DNA of 29,605 bases from Lachnospiraceae bacterium UBA7205. Its GTDB lineage: Bacteria; Bacillota; Clostridia; Lachnospirales; Lachnospiraceae. Below are positions 16,062-23,944 of the stretch, piece after piece. Made by a program: the position numbers and the translations under genes. The DNA lies in the NCBI GenBank assembly GCA_002490665.1, contig DKUL01000076.1, forward strand, positions 1 to 29,605, given 5' to 3'. A model generated the notes under the pieces. The model saw only the letters and a program-made list of their open reading frames with translations. It was not told where the DNA came from and made no database searches. Position 1 is the stretch's first letter. Every line of letters begins with the position of its first letter.

Positions 16062-17309
16062 CTACTCCTCTATATATTCGTCCGTGTTATGATATGTCTG
16101 TATCGCAGCAGTCTCCCCCGTCTGTTTTACGACAAGTATGTCTCCAAACAAATCCATCCCTTTACTATTCTTTACCATTTTAACATTTTTTTCAACAATT
16201 TGTACCCCTTTTTCTTGTAAAGATAAAATAAATTTTTCATAATTTTCTGATAATTTGGTTTTCATCTCATCATCTGTATATGTAAAATACTTGATATAAT
16301 ATTCTTTTCTGTTTATTTCACCATAATAAACCGGAAGATAAATATTATCAAGCAGGACAACCTGATGTTTTTCCGTGATTGTCTCATACAGGTTTTTGCT
16401 TTCCCCGATAAAAAAATCCAGTATCGGCATCGCGTCAATATGATAGTTCCCAATCTGCGCAAATCCCATTTTTATGTGATTGCCTGTATAGACCACCACG
16501 GGATAGCCGCTGCTTATTGTTGTTTTGTATGCAATCGGTGTCCGGATATAAATATCTGCATCCGCATCATATATCTGGTACTTGACAACCGTCTGGCTCT
16601 CATCATACACAGGGACACTGCCGCTTACCAGAACCTGCCCTTTTTCGACCGTGTCGCCTGCCTTGACTTTGGGAACACCGTTTCTGGTTACAATGGACGT
16701 GATGGTTCCGGACTCATTTGCAACAATATCTGTTCCCTTGATTTCGATTGGAACCGGTTCGGATTTTTCATTCTCCTTGATTTCAATGAAAAGCTTTGTC
16801 CCCTCAAAATAAATTGATGTCCATGTCACATTCTGGAATGTTTCCCGAAGTCTCTTTTCCTTTTCCTCGCAATTCAGGCTGCTTTTCTTCATCCCATAAT
16901 GGATGGATTCCTGTTCAAGAAAATCCGACAGCTCGTCGTCACTCACCTGAAGGTTGCCGACATACTCGATTGCCCACACATACTCCGTCACATAATTCAG
17001 CATGGACAGGCATATGATAACCCCTATAAAAAAAATAATCCTTTTCTTGATAAAAGGAAAATAAAAGGGAAGTCCTCTCTTTTTGACCACACTTGCCTTT
17101 GTACCTGTTTTCTTTAATAAAGGCGGCATTTTGACAAAGTCGGAGGCATATGCCTCACACATGCAGACATCCTTCTCCTTCTTGATGTCCCACAAATCAA
17201 TGTCATGCATCCTGCACATATTAAAGAAACGTTCCATGTAATCCCCGTCAATTTTTATGACCAGACAGCCTCTGACAAAGCGTATCCACCTATTCTGCAA
17301 GCGCCCCAC
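16062..17309 (-). CDS. yqfD: Sporulation protein YqfD
   Basis: 415 residues. A cytoplasmic N-terminal part (GRLQNRWIRFVRGCLVIKI) leads to one strong membrane segment near residue 95 (RIIFFIGVIICLSMLNYV), then a long extracytoplasmic region with 'GTITSIVTRNGVPKVKAGDT', the barrel-sandwich-like stretch typical of YqfD. It is a sigma-E-regulated sporulation protein in Bacillus and is part of the conserved yqfC-yqfD-phoH block. The start is a GTG at 17309, one base after the yqfC stop, with AAGGGAAG upstream. The two genes are essentially contiguous. Its biochemical role is not known even in model species. Confidence 0.93.
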   Translation of the reverse strand: MGRLQNRWIRFVRGCLVIKIDGDYMERFFNMCRMHDIDLWDIKKEKDVCMCEAYASDFVKMPPLLKKTGTKASVVKKRGLPFYFPFIKKRIIFFIGVIICLSMLNYVTEYVWAIEYVGNLQVSDDELSDFLEQESIHYGMKKSSLNCEEKEKRLRETFQNVTWTSIYFEGTKLFIEIKENEKSEPVPIEIKGTDIVANESGTITSIVTRNGVPKVKAGDTVEKGQVLVSGSVPVYDESQTVVKYQIYDADADIYIRTPIAYKTTISSGYPVVVYTGNHIKMGFAQIGNYHIDAMPILDFFIGESKNLYETITEKHQVVLLDNIYLPVYYGEINRKEYYIKYFTYTDDEMKTKLSENYEKFILSLQEKGVQIVEKNVKMVKNSKGMDLFGDILVVKQTGETAAIQTYHNTDEYIEE

Positions 17310-17310
17310 C

Positions 17311-17613
17311 TCAAGCTTCCCTTATCACCTTTACCTCCTGAATCTGTCCTGATATTTTCATGTCCTCATTCGAATAGTATTCTATCGTGAGGCACTCCCC
17401 GCAGACACAATATTTCACATTGTTCCCCTTGATGACAATGCTGTGGCAGGTATAGGAGACAATTCCCTTAAAATTTTCCACAAAAAGCTCCGAGCCTCCT
17501 ACCATATGAAACAGGGTGGCATTTACCACCATATCCTTTGGCAGTGAAAATGCATCCGCAAAACGTTCTCCCGCACTTATCATATCCTGTTTCAGCATAT
17601 CGCGTTTATTCAT
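17311..17613 (-). CDS. yqfC: YabP/YqfC family sporulation protein
   Basis: 100 residues. The core 'LPKDMVVNATLFHMVGGSEL' with 'VENFKGIVSYTCHSIVIKGN' is the family's beta-rich fold, and 'CVCGECLTIEYYSNEDMKIS' closes it. YqfC/YabP proteins are made in sporulating cells and are needed for normal spore formation. The ATG at 17613 is favoured over a TTG at 17625; the ribosome site is weak in either case. It is the first gene of the yqfC-yqfD-phoH-HD-ybeY block, and the terminator of the preceding gene lies only 14-42 bp upstream, so its own promoter must lie within or close to that hairpin, or it depends on read-through. Confidence 0.9.
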   Translation of the reverse strand: MNKRDMLKQDMISAGERFADAFSLPKDMVVNATLFHMVGGSELFVENFKGIVSYTCHSIVIKGNNVKYCVCGECLTIEYYSNEDMKISGQIQEVKVIREA

Positions 17614-17623
17614 ATCAGCACCC

Positions 17624-17655
17624 AAAAATGAAGTATAGGTTTTCTATACTTCATT
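17624..17655 (-). terminator. Intrinsic terminator after pdp
   Basis: A perfect 12-bp inverted repeat (AATGAAGTATAG at 17627-17638 and its complement at 17644-17655) with a five-base loop is followed on the minus strand by a short T run. It lies 10 bp after the pyrimidine-nucleoside phosphorylase stop and just before yqfC. The stem is AT-rich, so it may leak. Confidence 0.75.
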
Positions 17656-17664
17656 CTATGTCTT

Positions 17665-18972
17665 TTATTCCATTACTATTCCCTTGATGAGCGGCTTTTT
17701 TTTCACTGGTGTCTTGTCTATCAAATAAGCCTTTAGGAACCGCTCCTGCGCCATCGAAAGCTTTGCCTGGTCGTTCGCGTAAATTGTGGCAAGCGACTCT
17801 CCTTTCTCCACGAAATCCCCCACTTTTTTATGTAAAACCAGCCCGACCGATAAGTCAATCGCGCTCTCCTTCGTCTCACGTCCTCCGCCCAGTATCAGGG
17901 AGCACATGCCAATTTCATCACATACGATTTTTTGAATGTATCCCTCCGAGGAGGACGCAATTTCCTGAACAATGGATGCCTGCGGCAGCCGCTCCGGATG
18001 ATACACCAGTTCTTTGTCACCGCCCTGCGCCTCCACAAACGCAGCAAGCTTATCCAGGGCGCTCCCATCCTGAATGACGCCCGCAAGGATTTTTTCTGCT
18101 TCCCCTCTATTTTCAGCCTTTCCTCCCGCCACAAGCATATAAGCGCCGAGTGTCATGCAAAGTTCCACAAAATCGCCGGGACCATTGCCCCTCAATGTGT
18201 CAATCGCTTCCTTTACCTCAAGCGCATTTCCCACGGCACATCCAAGCGGCTGATCCATATCCGAAACCACGGCAATTGTCTTTCGCCCTGCGCCATTGCC
18301 AATCCTGACCATCTCATGTGCAAGCGCAAAGGAATCTGTCTCCTCCTTCATAAAGGCACCGCTGCCTGTCTTGACATCCAGCACGATTGCATCCGCGCCA
18401 GCCGCAAGCTTTTTGCTCATGATGGAAGATGCTATCAGGGACATATTGTCAACCGTCGCCGTCACATCCCTGAGCGCATACAGCTTTTTATCCGCAGGCG
18501 CCAAATCCGCAGTCTGCCCCATAATTGCGATGCCAATGCGGTTGACATTATCGCGGAACTGCTGCTCTGACATTGCCGTCGAAAATCCCGAAAAGCTTTC
18601 GAGCTTGTCAATTGTGCCGCCTGTATGCCCGAGTCCCCTGCCGCTCATCTTTGCCACCGTGACGCCTGCCGCCGCAACCATCGGCGTCAATGCCAGCGAG
18701 GTTTTGTCACCGACACCGCCCGTAGAATGCTTATCAACCTTTACACCACGGATATCGCTCAAATCCAGCATGTCCCCGCTTTCTGCCATCGCCATCGTAA
18801 GCGCGAGTGTCTCCTCCTCGTTCATCCCCTGAAAATAAATTGCCATCGTCATCGCCGACATCTGGTAATCAGGGATTTTCCCGGCAGTGTAGCCATTTAC
18901 CATATAGTTGATTTCCTCATTACTCAAAACGTCCCCATTTCGCTTTTTCATAATCAAGTCATACATTCTCAT
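17665..18972 (-). CDS. pdp: Pyrimidine-nucleoside phosphorylase
   Basis: 435 residues, the normal length. It splits uridine or thymidine with phosphate into base and (deoxy)ribose-1-phosphate in cytosolic nucleoside salvage. It has the phosphorylase signature 'KMSGRGLGHTGGTIDKLES' near residue 110, the phosphate-binding 'VDKHSTGGVGDKTSL' near 80, and 'DAIVLDVKTGSGAFM' near 190. The start is at 18972, where GGGGGAA lies five bases upstream; an extension to 19008 has no ribosome site. Gene neighbours give no nucleoside operon (no cdd or deoC nearby), so this copy stands alone and ends in its own terminator. Confidence 0.96.
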   Translation of the reverse strand: MRMYDLIMKKRNGDVLSNEEINYMVNGYTAGKIPDYQMSAMTMAIYFQGMNEEETLALTMAMAESGDMLDLSDIRGVKVDKHSTGGVGDKTSLALTPMVAAAGVTVAKMSGRGLGHTGGTIDKLESFSGFSTAMSEQQFRDNVNRIGIAIMGQTADLAPADKKLYALRDVTATVDNMSLIASSIMSKKLAAGADAIVLDVKTGSGAFMKEETDSFALAHEMVRIGNGAGRKTIAVVSDMDQPLGCAVGNALEVKEAIDTLRGNGPGDFVELCMTLGAYMLVAGGKAENRGEAEKILAGVIQDGSALDKLAAFVEAQGGDKELVYHPERLPQASIVQEIASSSEGYIQKIVCDEIGMCSLILGGGRETKESAIDLSVGLVLHKKVGDFVEKGESLATIYANDQAKLSMAQERFLKAYLIDKTPVKKKPLIKGIVME

Positions 18973-19052
18973 AAAAATTCCCCCATGTATATTCACCTGT
19001 ATACGCATGAAATGTCCTGCTCAATCGGTATCACTTATTTTCCTGCATCTCC

Positions 19053-19853
19053 TTAGATAATATGATATTCCACATAAAGTCTCTGGCGATAACCTTTATC
19101 CTCCTTTATTTTCGCTATATCATCAAAGCGCCTATCTTCTATTAATCTTTCCACTAATAAAAGCATTTTTTCCTCTCCTCGCTTTTCTCCAATTTTTACA
19201 TTCTCCTGGTCTCTCATTAACAATGTCATATACTCATGCCTCCATTCCCTATTCTTCTTGGCTTCTTTTACAGCTTCTTCCAGCCTCTCTACATAGGCAT
19301 CTTTTGGATTCTTTCCAGCCACATAATCAAGAAACGCTTTCAAGTCATCACTGACATCATCTAAGGTTCCTTTTGCATTGAGAAATATCTTTACCGCCTC
19401 ATCCCCCATTAAAATACTACTGTCTTCTTTGCAAATATTTTCAAAAGTATAGATATGCCGTCCATTGCCATATAAATCAAATGGACAGATAAATATAACA
19501 TAGCTTCGTTTCAGTTCATCATAGAAACGTCCCTTGTCAAGGGACTGCAGATCTAGCATACTCTGATAATAACGGCTTCTTTTAGGCAGTTCTTTGGTAT
19601 CACTCACTTGCATTTCTATGTCATAAACAACTTCTTTATCATCCTTTACATACACATCCAGTCTCACACTACGGGCATCCATATCCACATTAATACTTTT
19701 CTGCAATTCAGGATACTCAACGTGATCAATCCTCAAGTCTGGCAGAATTCTTTGTAACAATTCTTTACACAATTCCGGATTCTGCATGACCTTCCCAAAC
19801 AGAAAATCATTGGATATGCTTAATTCTTCCCATTTTGTTTGTCTTGTTTCCAT
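19053..19853 (-). CDS. Rpn family recombination-promoting nuclease / PD-(D/E)XK putative transposase
   Basis: 266 residues. 'ISNDFLFGKVMQNPELCKEL' at the N-terminus is the family's opening helix. The nuclease core is readable as 'SVRLDVYVKDD' (the D) followed by 'VVYDIEMQVSD' (the E-x-Q variant of D/E-x-K). A 'PKRSRYYQSMLDLQSLDKG' segment follows. Rpn proteins are found in many copies in gut Firmicutes and have been reported to promote RecA-independent recombination. The ATG at 19853 is preferred because GAAGGATGG precedes it, with 19862 as an alternative. It is not obviously in an operon. A well-formed promoter lies upstream. It is AT-rich relative to its pdp neighbour, consistent with acquisition. 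Confidence 0.88.
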   Translation of the reverse strand: METRQTKWEELSISNDFLFGKVMQNPELCKELLQRILPDLRIDHVEYPELQKSINVDMDARSVRLDVYVKDDKEVVYDIEMQVSDTKELPKRSRYYQSMLDLQSLDKGRFYDELKRSYVIFICPFDLYGNGRHIYTFENICKEDSSILMGDEAVKIFLNAKGTLDDVSDDLKAFLDYVAGKNPKDAYVERLEEAVKEAKKNREWRHEYMTLLMRDQENVKIGEKRGEEKMLLLVERLIEDRRFDDIAKIKEDKGYRQRLYVEYHII

Positions 19854-19939
19854 GTTTTCCATCCTTCAGCCTATTTCCTTCTAGTAATCATTATCAAAAG
19901 GAAACTGTATATTTCAATATCATTTCATTGCTTAATCTA

Positions 19940-19968
19940 ATTATACATAGCATTTTGGCAAATTACAA
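19940..19968 (-). promoter_or_regulatory. Sigma-A type promoter for the Rpn gene
   Basis: On the minus strand, TTGTAA (19968-19963) is separated by exactly 17 bp from a perfect TATAAT (19945-19940). Transcription would start about 70-80 bp before the Rpn start codon. The surrounding 160-bp gap is very AT-rich, so some chance of coincidence remains. Confidence 0.6.
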
Positions 19969-20025
19969 TAAATCGAAAACCAATCTCACAAAATTTTGTT
20001 ATTCACTTTCACAATAAATACATTT

Positions 20026-20988
20026 TTAAGCTAAAATCCTCTCCTCTTTTAAGGAATCTTCCCACAATTCATATGCTTTTTCCCACGTAGAAACCCCAAA
20101 AGGGCGCTGCCTATCCCCTATTTGCACAGCATAACCCTCCACAAATCTCAAAAAGAAATATAAATATTCCCTCTTTGTTTTCAGTTCCTTCATAATCACT
20201 TTACTCCAGACAGCTGCTTCGATAAATTGGTCACTCTGCCGCAAAGTATCTATGTATTCGTCCACACGAAATGGAACGCGTCTTTCTTCCACAACAATAG
20301 CATCATTATCTGAAACATCAAGAATGGTGTATGGAATACCCAAATCCATACAGTCCAAAGGCAGTCCGCAGGAACCGGGATTGATTAATATTTTCCTGCC
20401 GTCATCCAATTGGTAATTCCATTGAATATGTGAATGTCCAAAAATATAAATTCCGTTTTCCAATTCACCCCAAACTTTATTAAAGCGGACATCTTCATTG
20501 AGATAATGCTGTATATCGGCACGAAAAACTTCTGGTGTTACCCATCTGTCTTTGTATCTCATGGCAACCTTCGCTGTTGACCACTCCCTATGTTCGCAGT
20601 CCGAAATATATGCTTCAGACGAGTGTGCAATATGTAATGTAATGCCGGAAATATCCAGCTTTATCTGTTCTGGCATGGACATCAAATAATTCATATTACC
20701 ATGACTTATCTTTTGATAAGCATAATAAGAAATCTGCATCTGACCATCAGTCCATGTACGCTGGTCTTTACCGATAAGATTTTCTAAATACTTTTCTTCA
20801 TTACCACGTATAATGTATTTATTATCCAGATTCCTGATTCTGGAAATGCATTCATCCGGATACGGATTACTGAGGCAGTAATCTCCGACAAAAATAAAGG
20901 TATCAATATTATTTTCTCCTGCATCCTGTATGACTGCATTTAGTGCTGGCAAATTTCCATGTATATCTGAAACAATCGCAAACCGCAT
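20026..20988 (-). CDS. Metallophosphoesterase family protein
   Basis: 320 residues. A calcineurin-like fold is clear: 'FAIVSDIHGNLPAL' at residues 3-16 (D-x-H), 'FIFVGDYCLSNPYP' (GD), 'KYIIRGNEEKYLENL' (GN-E, in place of the usual GNH/D), a histidine in 'TLHIAHSSEAY', and 'YIFGHSHIQWNY' (GHSH). About 100 C-terminal residues outside the catalytic core are helical, with 'EYLYFFLRFVEGYAVQ'. The substrate is unknown: it could be a nucleotide, protein phosphate or nuclease-type phosphodiesterase. It begins eight bases after the stop of the half-length MATE gene with a good AGGTAGGA site, so the two are probably co-transcribed. Confidence 0.88.
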   Translation of the reverse strand: MRFAIVSDIHGNLPALNAVIQDAGENNIDTFIFVGDYCLSNPYPDECISRIRNLDNKYIIRGNEEKYLENLIGKDQRTWTDGQMQISYYAYQKISHGNMNYLMSMPEQIKLDISGITLHIAHSSEAYISDCEHREWSTAKVAMRYKDRWVTPEVFRADIQHYLNEDVRFNKVWGELENGIYIFGHSHIQWNYQLDDGRKILINPGSCGLPLDCMDLGIPYTILDVSDNDAIVVEERRVPFRVDEYIDTLRQSDQFIEAAVWSKVIMKELKTKREYLYFFLRFVEGYAVQIGDRQRPFGVSTWEKAYELWEDSLKEERILA

Positions 20989-20995
20989 AATTATC

Positions 20996-21658
20996 CTACC
21001 TTATAAAAAAATTTTTCATAAAATGGCTTTTATATAAAACGAAACATATAATACTGCAAACCAAATGTATTACCATACCAAAGCCAAACATCATACAGAT
21101 AAACGTTATGCCTGGTTTCAATATGCCCTTTAAAAACAATCCATAGACAACCGGATAATAAACCAAATTAACAATCGCTGATATGGCAAAGCAATAATAG
21201 GTTTTGCCGCATCCAATTAATATACTGTCAAACAAAACAGTATAACCATATATAAACCCGATTGTCTCTATCCGAAGATACCTTGTCACTTCATCCATAC
21301 GTTCTGAAGCCATTGCGTGCACAATAGAACTGCATCGCATGAAAATGATTACTGAAAATAATATATAAACAATGTTAACCACCATAAAAGCCTGGAATAT
21401 ACACTCCCTGAATTTGTCTTTATCCCCTATGCACCCATTAAGCAGTGCATACAAAGGCACAATTAAAAATGCCTGTATCGTCTCGTTGATTAAGTCAAAC
21501 CATTCGATATGTCCAGCAACGCCCAATCCGTCTGTAGAAGGAATATTGGCGATTAAATTTGTCCTCACAAGCGTATACAGAAACGGAATAAATCCCAGCA
21601 ACATCAGACTGCAAAACAGATTTACCGGAAACTGAAACTTTTTCCTGTCTCTTTCCAT
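20996..21658 (-). CDS. MATE-like membrane protein, half length (truncated)
   Basis: 220 residues against about 450 for a complete MATE transporter. It has about six hydrophobic segments: 'FCSLMLLGFIPFLYTLVRTN', then a 'LIVPLYALLNGCIGD' region, 'VVNIVYILFSVIIFM', 'YGYTVLFDSILIGCGKTYYC' and others. These match the order of the N-terminal half of a MATE protein, including a 'MDEVTRYLRIETIGF' stretch in the position of the family's 'V..A..YLRI' loop. It has a GGAGG ribosome site and begins 28 bp after the Rieske-FAD gene. The protein simply stops, and the next gene starts eight bases on, so this is either a truncated remnant still in an operon or a genuine half-size member. Confidence 0.65.
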   Translation of the reverse strand: MERDRKKFQFPVNLFCSLMLLGFIPFLYTLVRTNLIANIPSTDGLGVAGHIEWFDLINETIQAFLIVPLYALLNGCIGDKDKFRECIFQAFMVVNIVYILFSVIIFMRCSSIVHAMASERMDEVTRYLRIETIGFIYGYTVLFDSILIGCGKTYYCFAISAIVNLVYYPVVYGLFLKGILKPGITFICMMFGFGMVIHLVCSIICFVLYKSHFMKNFFIR

Positions 21659-21686
21659 AATAATCCTCCATTCTTGCTACAAAACT

Positions 21687-23054
21687 TTATCCTTCTTGCC
21701 TTTTACAGTCCGTCTGTGCAGGACCATCAATCAAGTACCCTTCTTTGTCAAACCGGGAACCATGGCAGGGACAGTCATAGCTTTCCTCCTCCGGATTCCA
21801 CTCCAGCCGGCATCCCATATGGGGACAGTTGGGAACAATCCTTCCCTTTCCCCGGGGCAGGAGATGCTTTGCCAGACCTTTTACCGAATATGCGCCATGC
21901 ACGAACAGTCCCTTCACTGCCTGCACTGTAACGTGGCGACTGGGTGCGAAAATATCTGCTTCTGGACAATCCCGCCCAGAGATCATGGCAGTCAGGATAC
22001 GTGCAGCCACCATGGAAGATGTCATTCCCCATTTCCCAAATCCTGTTGCCACATACCAGTTTGGCTTGCGCCTGGAAAACCTTCCAATATAAGGCAGTCC
22101 ATCCAAGGTTATACAGTCCTGTGCCGACCACTGTGATACTTCGCGGCATCCGGGGTAGATTTCCTGCGCCCTGCTGCGCAGCATCTCATACTGGCATCCT
22201 GCGCCTGACCGATTCCCCGGATGCACCCCTGTCCGGTGGCTTCCGCCTCCAAGAAGCAGCAAGTCCCCGCAGCTGCGGAATGAAAGTCCTCCCTGGTCAA
22301 CGCCCAGATACATGCCTTCAGGTCTCTCTGCCCCTTCCAGTGCAGCCACATAGCTCCGTTCCTGATGCATTCTGGCAAAATAGTATCCTGGCACATTGAT
22401 GAAGGGATAATGGGCTGCAAACACGATATGCTCTGCCGTCACTGTCCCTCTGGCTGTTTCCACCCTCATACCTTCCACTTTCAACACCTTTGTCTGCTCA
22501 TACACTTCTACTTCCTCTGCCATTCCCGCCAGAAATTTCAGTGGATGGAACTTTGCCTGATGTTCAAACCTTGACACGCCTGCCACCGGAAAGGGAAGCT
22601 CACATTCTGTTCCGAAGGATGCCTCTATCCCCAGTGATTTGGCTGCCTCTGCCTCCTGCTTCAAAAATTCTGTCTCAATCCGGGAATAAAGGTATGCCGG
22701 ACACCTACTGAAGCCACAGTCAATTCCTTTATCCTGAACCAGCCTTTCATATTCCCCAATGGCAGCCTCATTTGCACTTGCATAATGCTCCGCCATTCGG
22801 TAGCCAAATGTCCGGATGAGCCAGTCATAAACCCGGTTATGCTGGGATGTAATTTTTGCTGTGGTATTCTTTGTCTGCCCGCTGCCAATCCTGTCAGCCT
22901 CCAGCACCACTGCCCGGATGCCCTCCTGCTTTAAGTAATATGCTGTCAAAATCCCCGCAAGTCCTGCCCCGATGACAACAGCCGGCACCTCCATGTCCCC
23001 CGGAAGCGGCTCACGCTTCCTTATCTCGATACTTTCCGTCCAGATAGATTCCAT
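21687..23054 (-). CDS. FAD-dependent oxidoreductase with C-terminal Rieske [2Fe-2S] domain
   Basis: 455 residues. The N-terminal dinucleotide fold 'VPAVVIGAGLAGILTAYYLK' and 'VVLEADRIGSGQTKNTTAKI' place it in the DAO/GlpO-like flavoproteins. A 'LPYIGRFSRRKPNWYVATGF' region gives the distal FAD contacts. Residues ~405-440 form a Rieske domain: 'CPHMGCRLEWNPEEESYDCP' followed by CHGSRFDKEG, with both C-x-H and C-x-x-H ligand pairs intact. It is likely a redox enzyme passing electrons between flavin and the iron-sulphur centre; substrate unknown. The start is set at 23054, where GGAGG lies close upstream; two earlier in-frame ATGs lack a ribosome site. It ends 28 bp before the MATE-like gene. 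Confidence 0.93.
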   Translation of the reverse strand: MESIWTESIEIRKREPLPGDMEVPAVVIGAGLAGILTAYYLKQEGIRAVVLEADRIGSGQTKNTTAKITSQHNRVYDWLIRTFGYRMAEHYASANEAAIGEYERLVQDKGIDCGFSRCPAYLYSRIETEFLKQEAEAAKSLGIEASFGTECELPFPVAGVSRFEHQAKFHPLKFLAGMAEEVEVYEQTKVLKVEGMRVETARGTVTAEHIVFAAHYPFINVPGYYFARMHQERSYVAALEGAERPEGMYLGVDQGGLSFRSCGDLLLLGGGSHRTGVHPGNRSGAGCQYEMLRSRAQEIYPGCREVSQWSAQDCITLDGLPYIGRFSRRKPNWYVATGFGKWGMTSSMVAARILTAMISGRDCPEADIFAPSRHVTVQAVKGLFVHGAYSVKGLAKHLLPRGKGRIVPNCPHMGCRLEWNPEEESYDCPCHGSRFDKEGYLIDGPAQTDCKRQEG

Positions 23055-23164
23055 TTTTGCCTCCGCTATCCCCCATCCCTCCATGTACTGCATCTGATGG
23101 GATAAAATTAATTTTGAATAGCATATGCCAAAATGCAGTGATTATGCGCACCACTCCCTGACAG

Positions 23165-23191
23165 CCAGTTCTCAAATCATTCAGAACCACC
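23165..23191 (-). repeat. Hairpin downstream of the 203-aa unknown gene
   Basis: On the minus strand it reads GGTGGTTCTGAATGATTTGA followed by GAACTGG: GTTCT pairs with AGAAC. It lies about 37 bp after the stop of gene 23228-23839. It shares 'ATTCAGAACC-CC' (plus strand) with the hairpin 40 bp downstream of the neighbouring unknown gene. There is no T run, so its role is uncertain. Confidence 0.5.
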
Positions 23192-23227
23192 TTTGCCCCA
23201 TTTTGATAAGTCCGGGCAATTCATTTT

Positions 23228-23839
23228 TCAATGTTCTTCTGTCTTGTAAATAAAATTTACCCCCATAAGAGAAATTAAAATATCTGCCTGTAATCCCACA
23301 TTATTTAGTTCATCTATTGCCGAGGGACTTAACTCCTTTTCTTGTGATCCATCAGTATACATCACTTTATGTTTTTTTGTTTTTTCTTCATCAGCGCACC
23401 TGTCAAATTCCAAATAGTAGCCACCTGTCCCATCCTCATGGATAAATACGCCATTGCCTTTTACCCCTCCACCAGTCAATTTATTTGACCATGGTATATC
23501 TTTAATTGATTTATACACTTTCTGTCTAAAAGCACTATCATTTTTCATTCTTTGTAAGGTTTTCTTTGAGATAATCACGTTCCGTCCACCTTGCATATCG
23601 TATTTTTCCAACATTGCAGTATCATACATTTCTGCTTCCGTATCTGTTTTTTCGCAACTGTAATCTACAACAACCGTATTAACATCAAATTTTTCGTCCA
23701 GAAATTTTTTCATTTCTGCAATATCCGTATCCTCATTTATCTGCTGTAAAAGCTTTTCAAATTCATCTCCACACTTTTTTCTGTTATTTGATAATTTTAC
23801 AGCATTATTGATTTCTGGCAAAATTGCTTGAATATCCAT
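23228..23839 (-). CDS. Unknown protein, possible paralogue of its upstream neighbour (203 aa)
   Basis: 203 residues, soluble, no signal peptide or membrane segment. The N-terminus 'MDIQAILPEINNAVKLSNNR' is followed by a helical acidic stretch. The middle has 'GRNVIISKKTLQRMKNDSAF', then a glycine-rich 'LTGGGVKGNGVFIHEDGTGG' strand pair and a C-terminal helix. The neighbour (23945-24688) has the same order: an 'AIIVPPALEEKLENNSELSQ' helix and a glycine-rich strand 'NYRLSGGGGEITIT'. I suspect both belong to one uncharacterised clostridial family, perhaps DUF6033-like, but cannot confirm it. It lies downstream of a LytTR two-component system with a ribosome site AAAGGTTAG. A hairpin follows its stop. 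Confidence 0.7.
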   Translation of the reverse strand: MDIQAILPEINNAVKLSNNRKKCGDEFEKLLQQINEDTDIAEMKKFLDEKFDVNTVVVDYSCEKTDTEAEMYDTAMLEKYDMQGGRNVIISKKTLQRMKNDSAFRQKVYKSIKDIPWSNKLTGGGVKGNGVFIHEDGTGGYYLEFDRCADEEKTKKHKVMYTDGSQEKELSPSAIDELNNVGLQADILISLMGVNFIYKTEEH

Positions 23840-23876
23840 GCTACTAACCTTTCTGCTTATGTTATTAATTCTTTAA

Positions 23877-23905
23877 GGTGGTTCTTCTACCATTCAGAAC
23901 CGCCC
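23877..23905 (-). repeat. Hairpin between the two unknown genes
   Basis: On the plus strand GGTGGTTCT (23877-23885) pairs with AGAACCGCC (23896-23904), one mismatch. It lies about 40 bp after the stop of gene 23945-24688 and about 38 bp before the start codon of gene 23228-23839. It resembles the hairpin at 23165-23191 in sequence and spacing to its upstream gene. No T run follows, so it could attenuate or stabilise the transcript rather than terminate it. Confidence 0.55.
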
Positions 23906-23944
23906 ACACCCCCTTATAATAAGACTATACAAAACCAGAATCAC

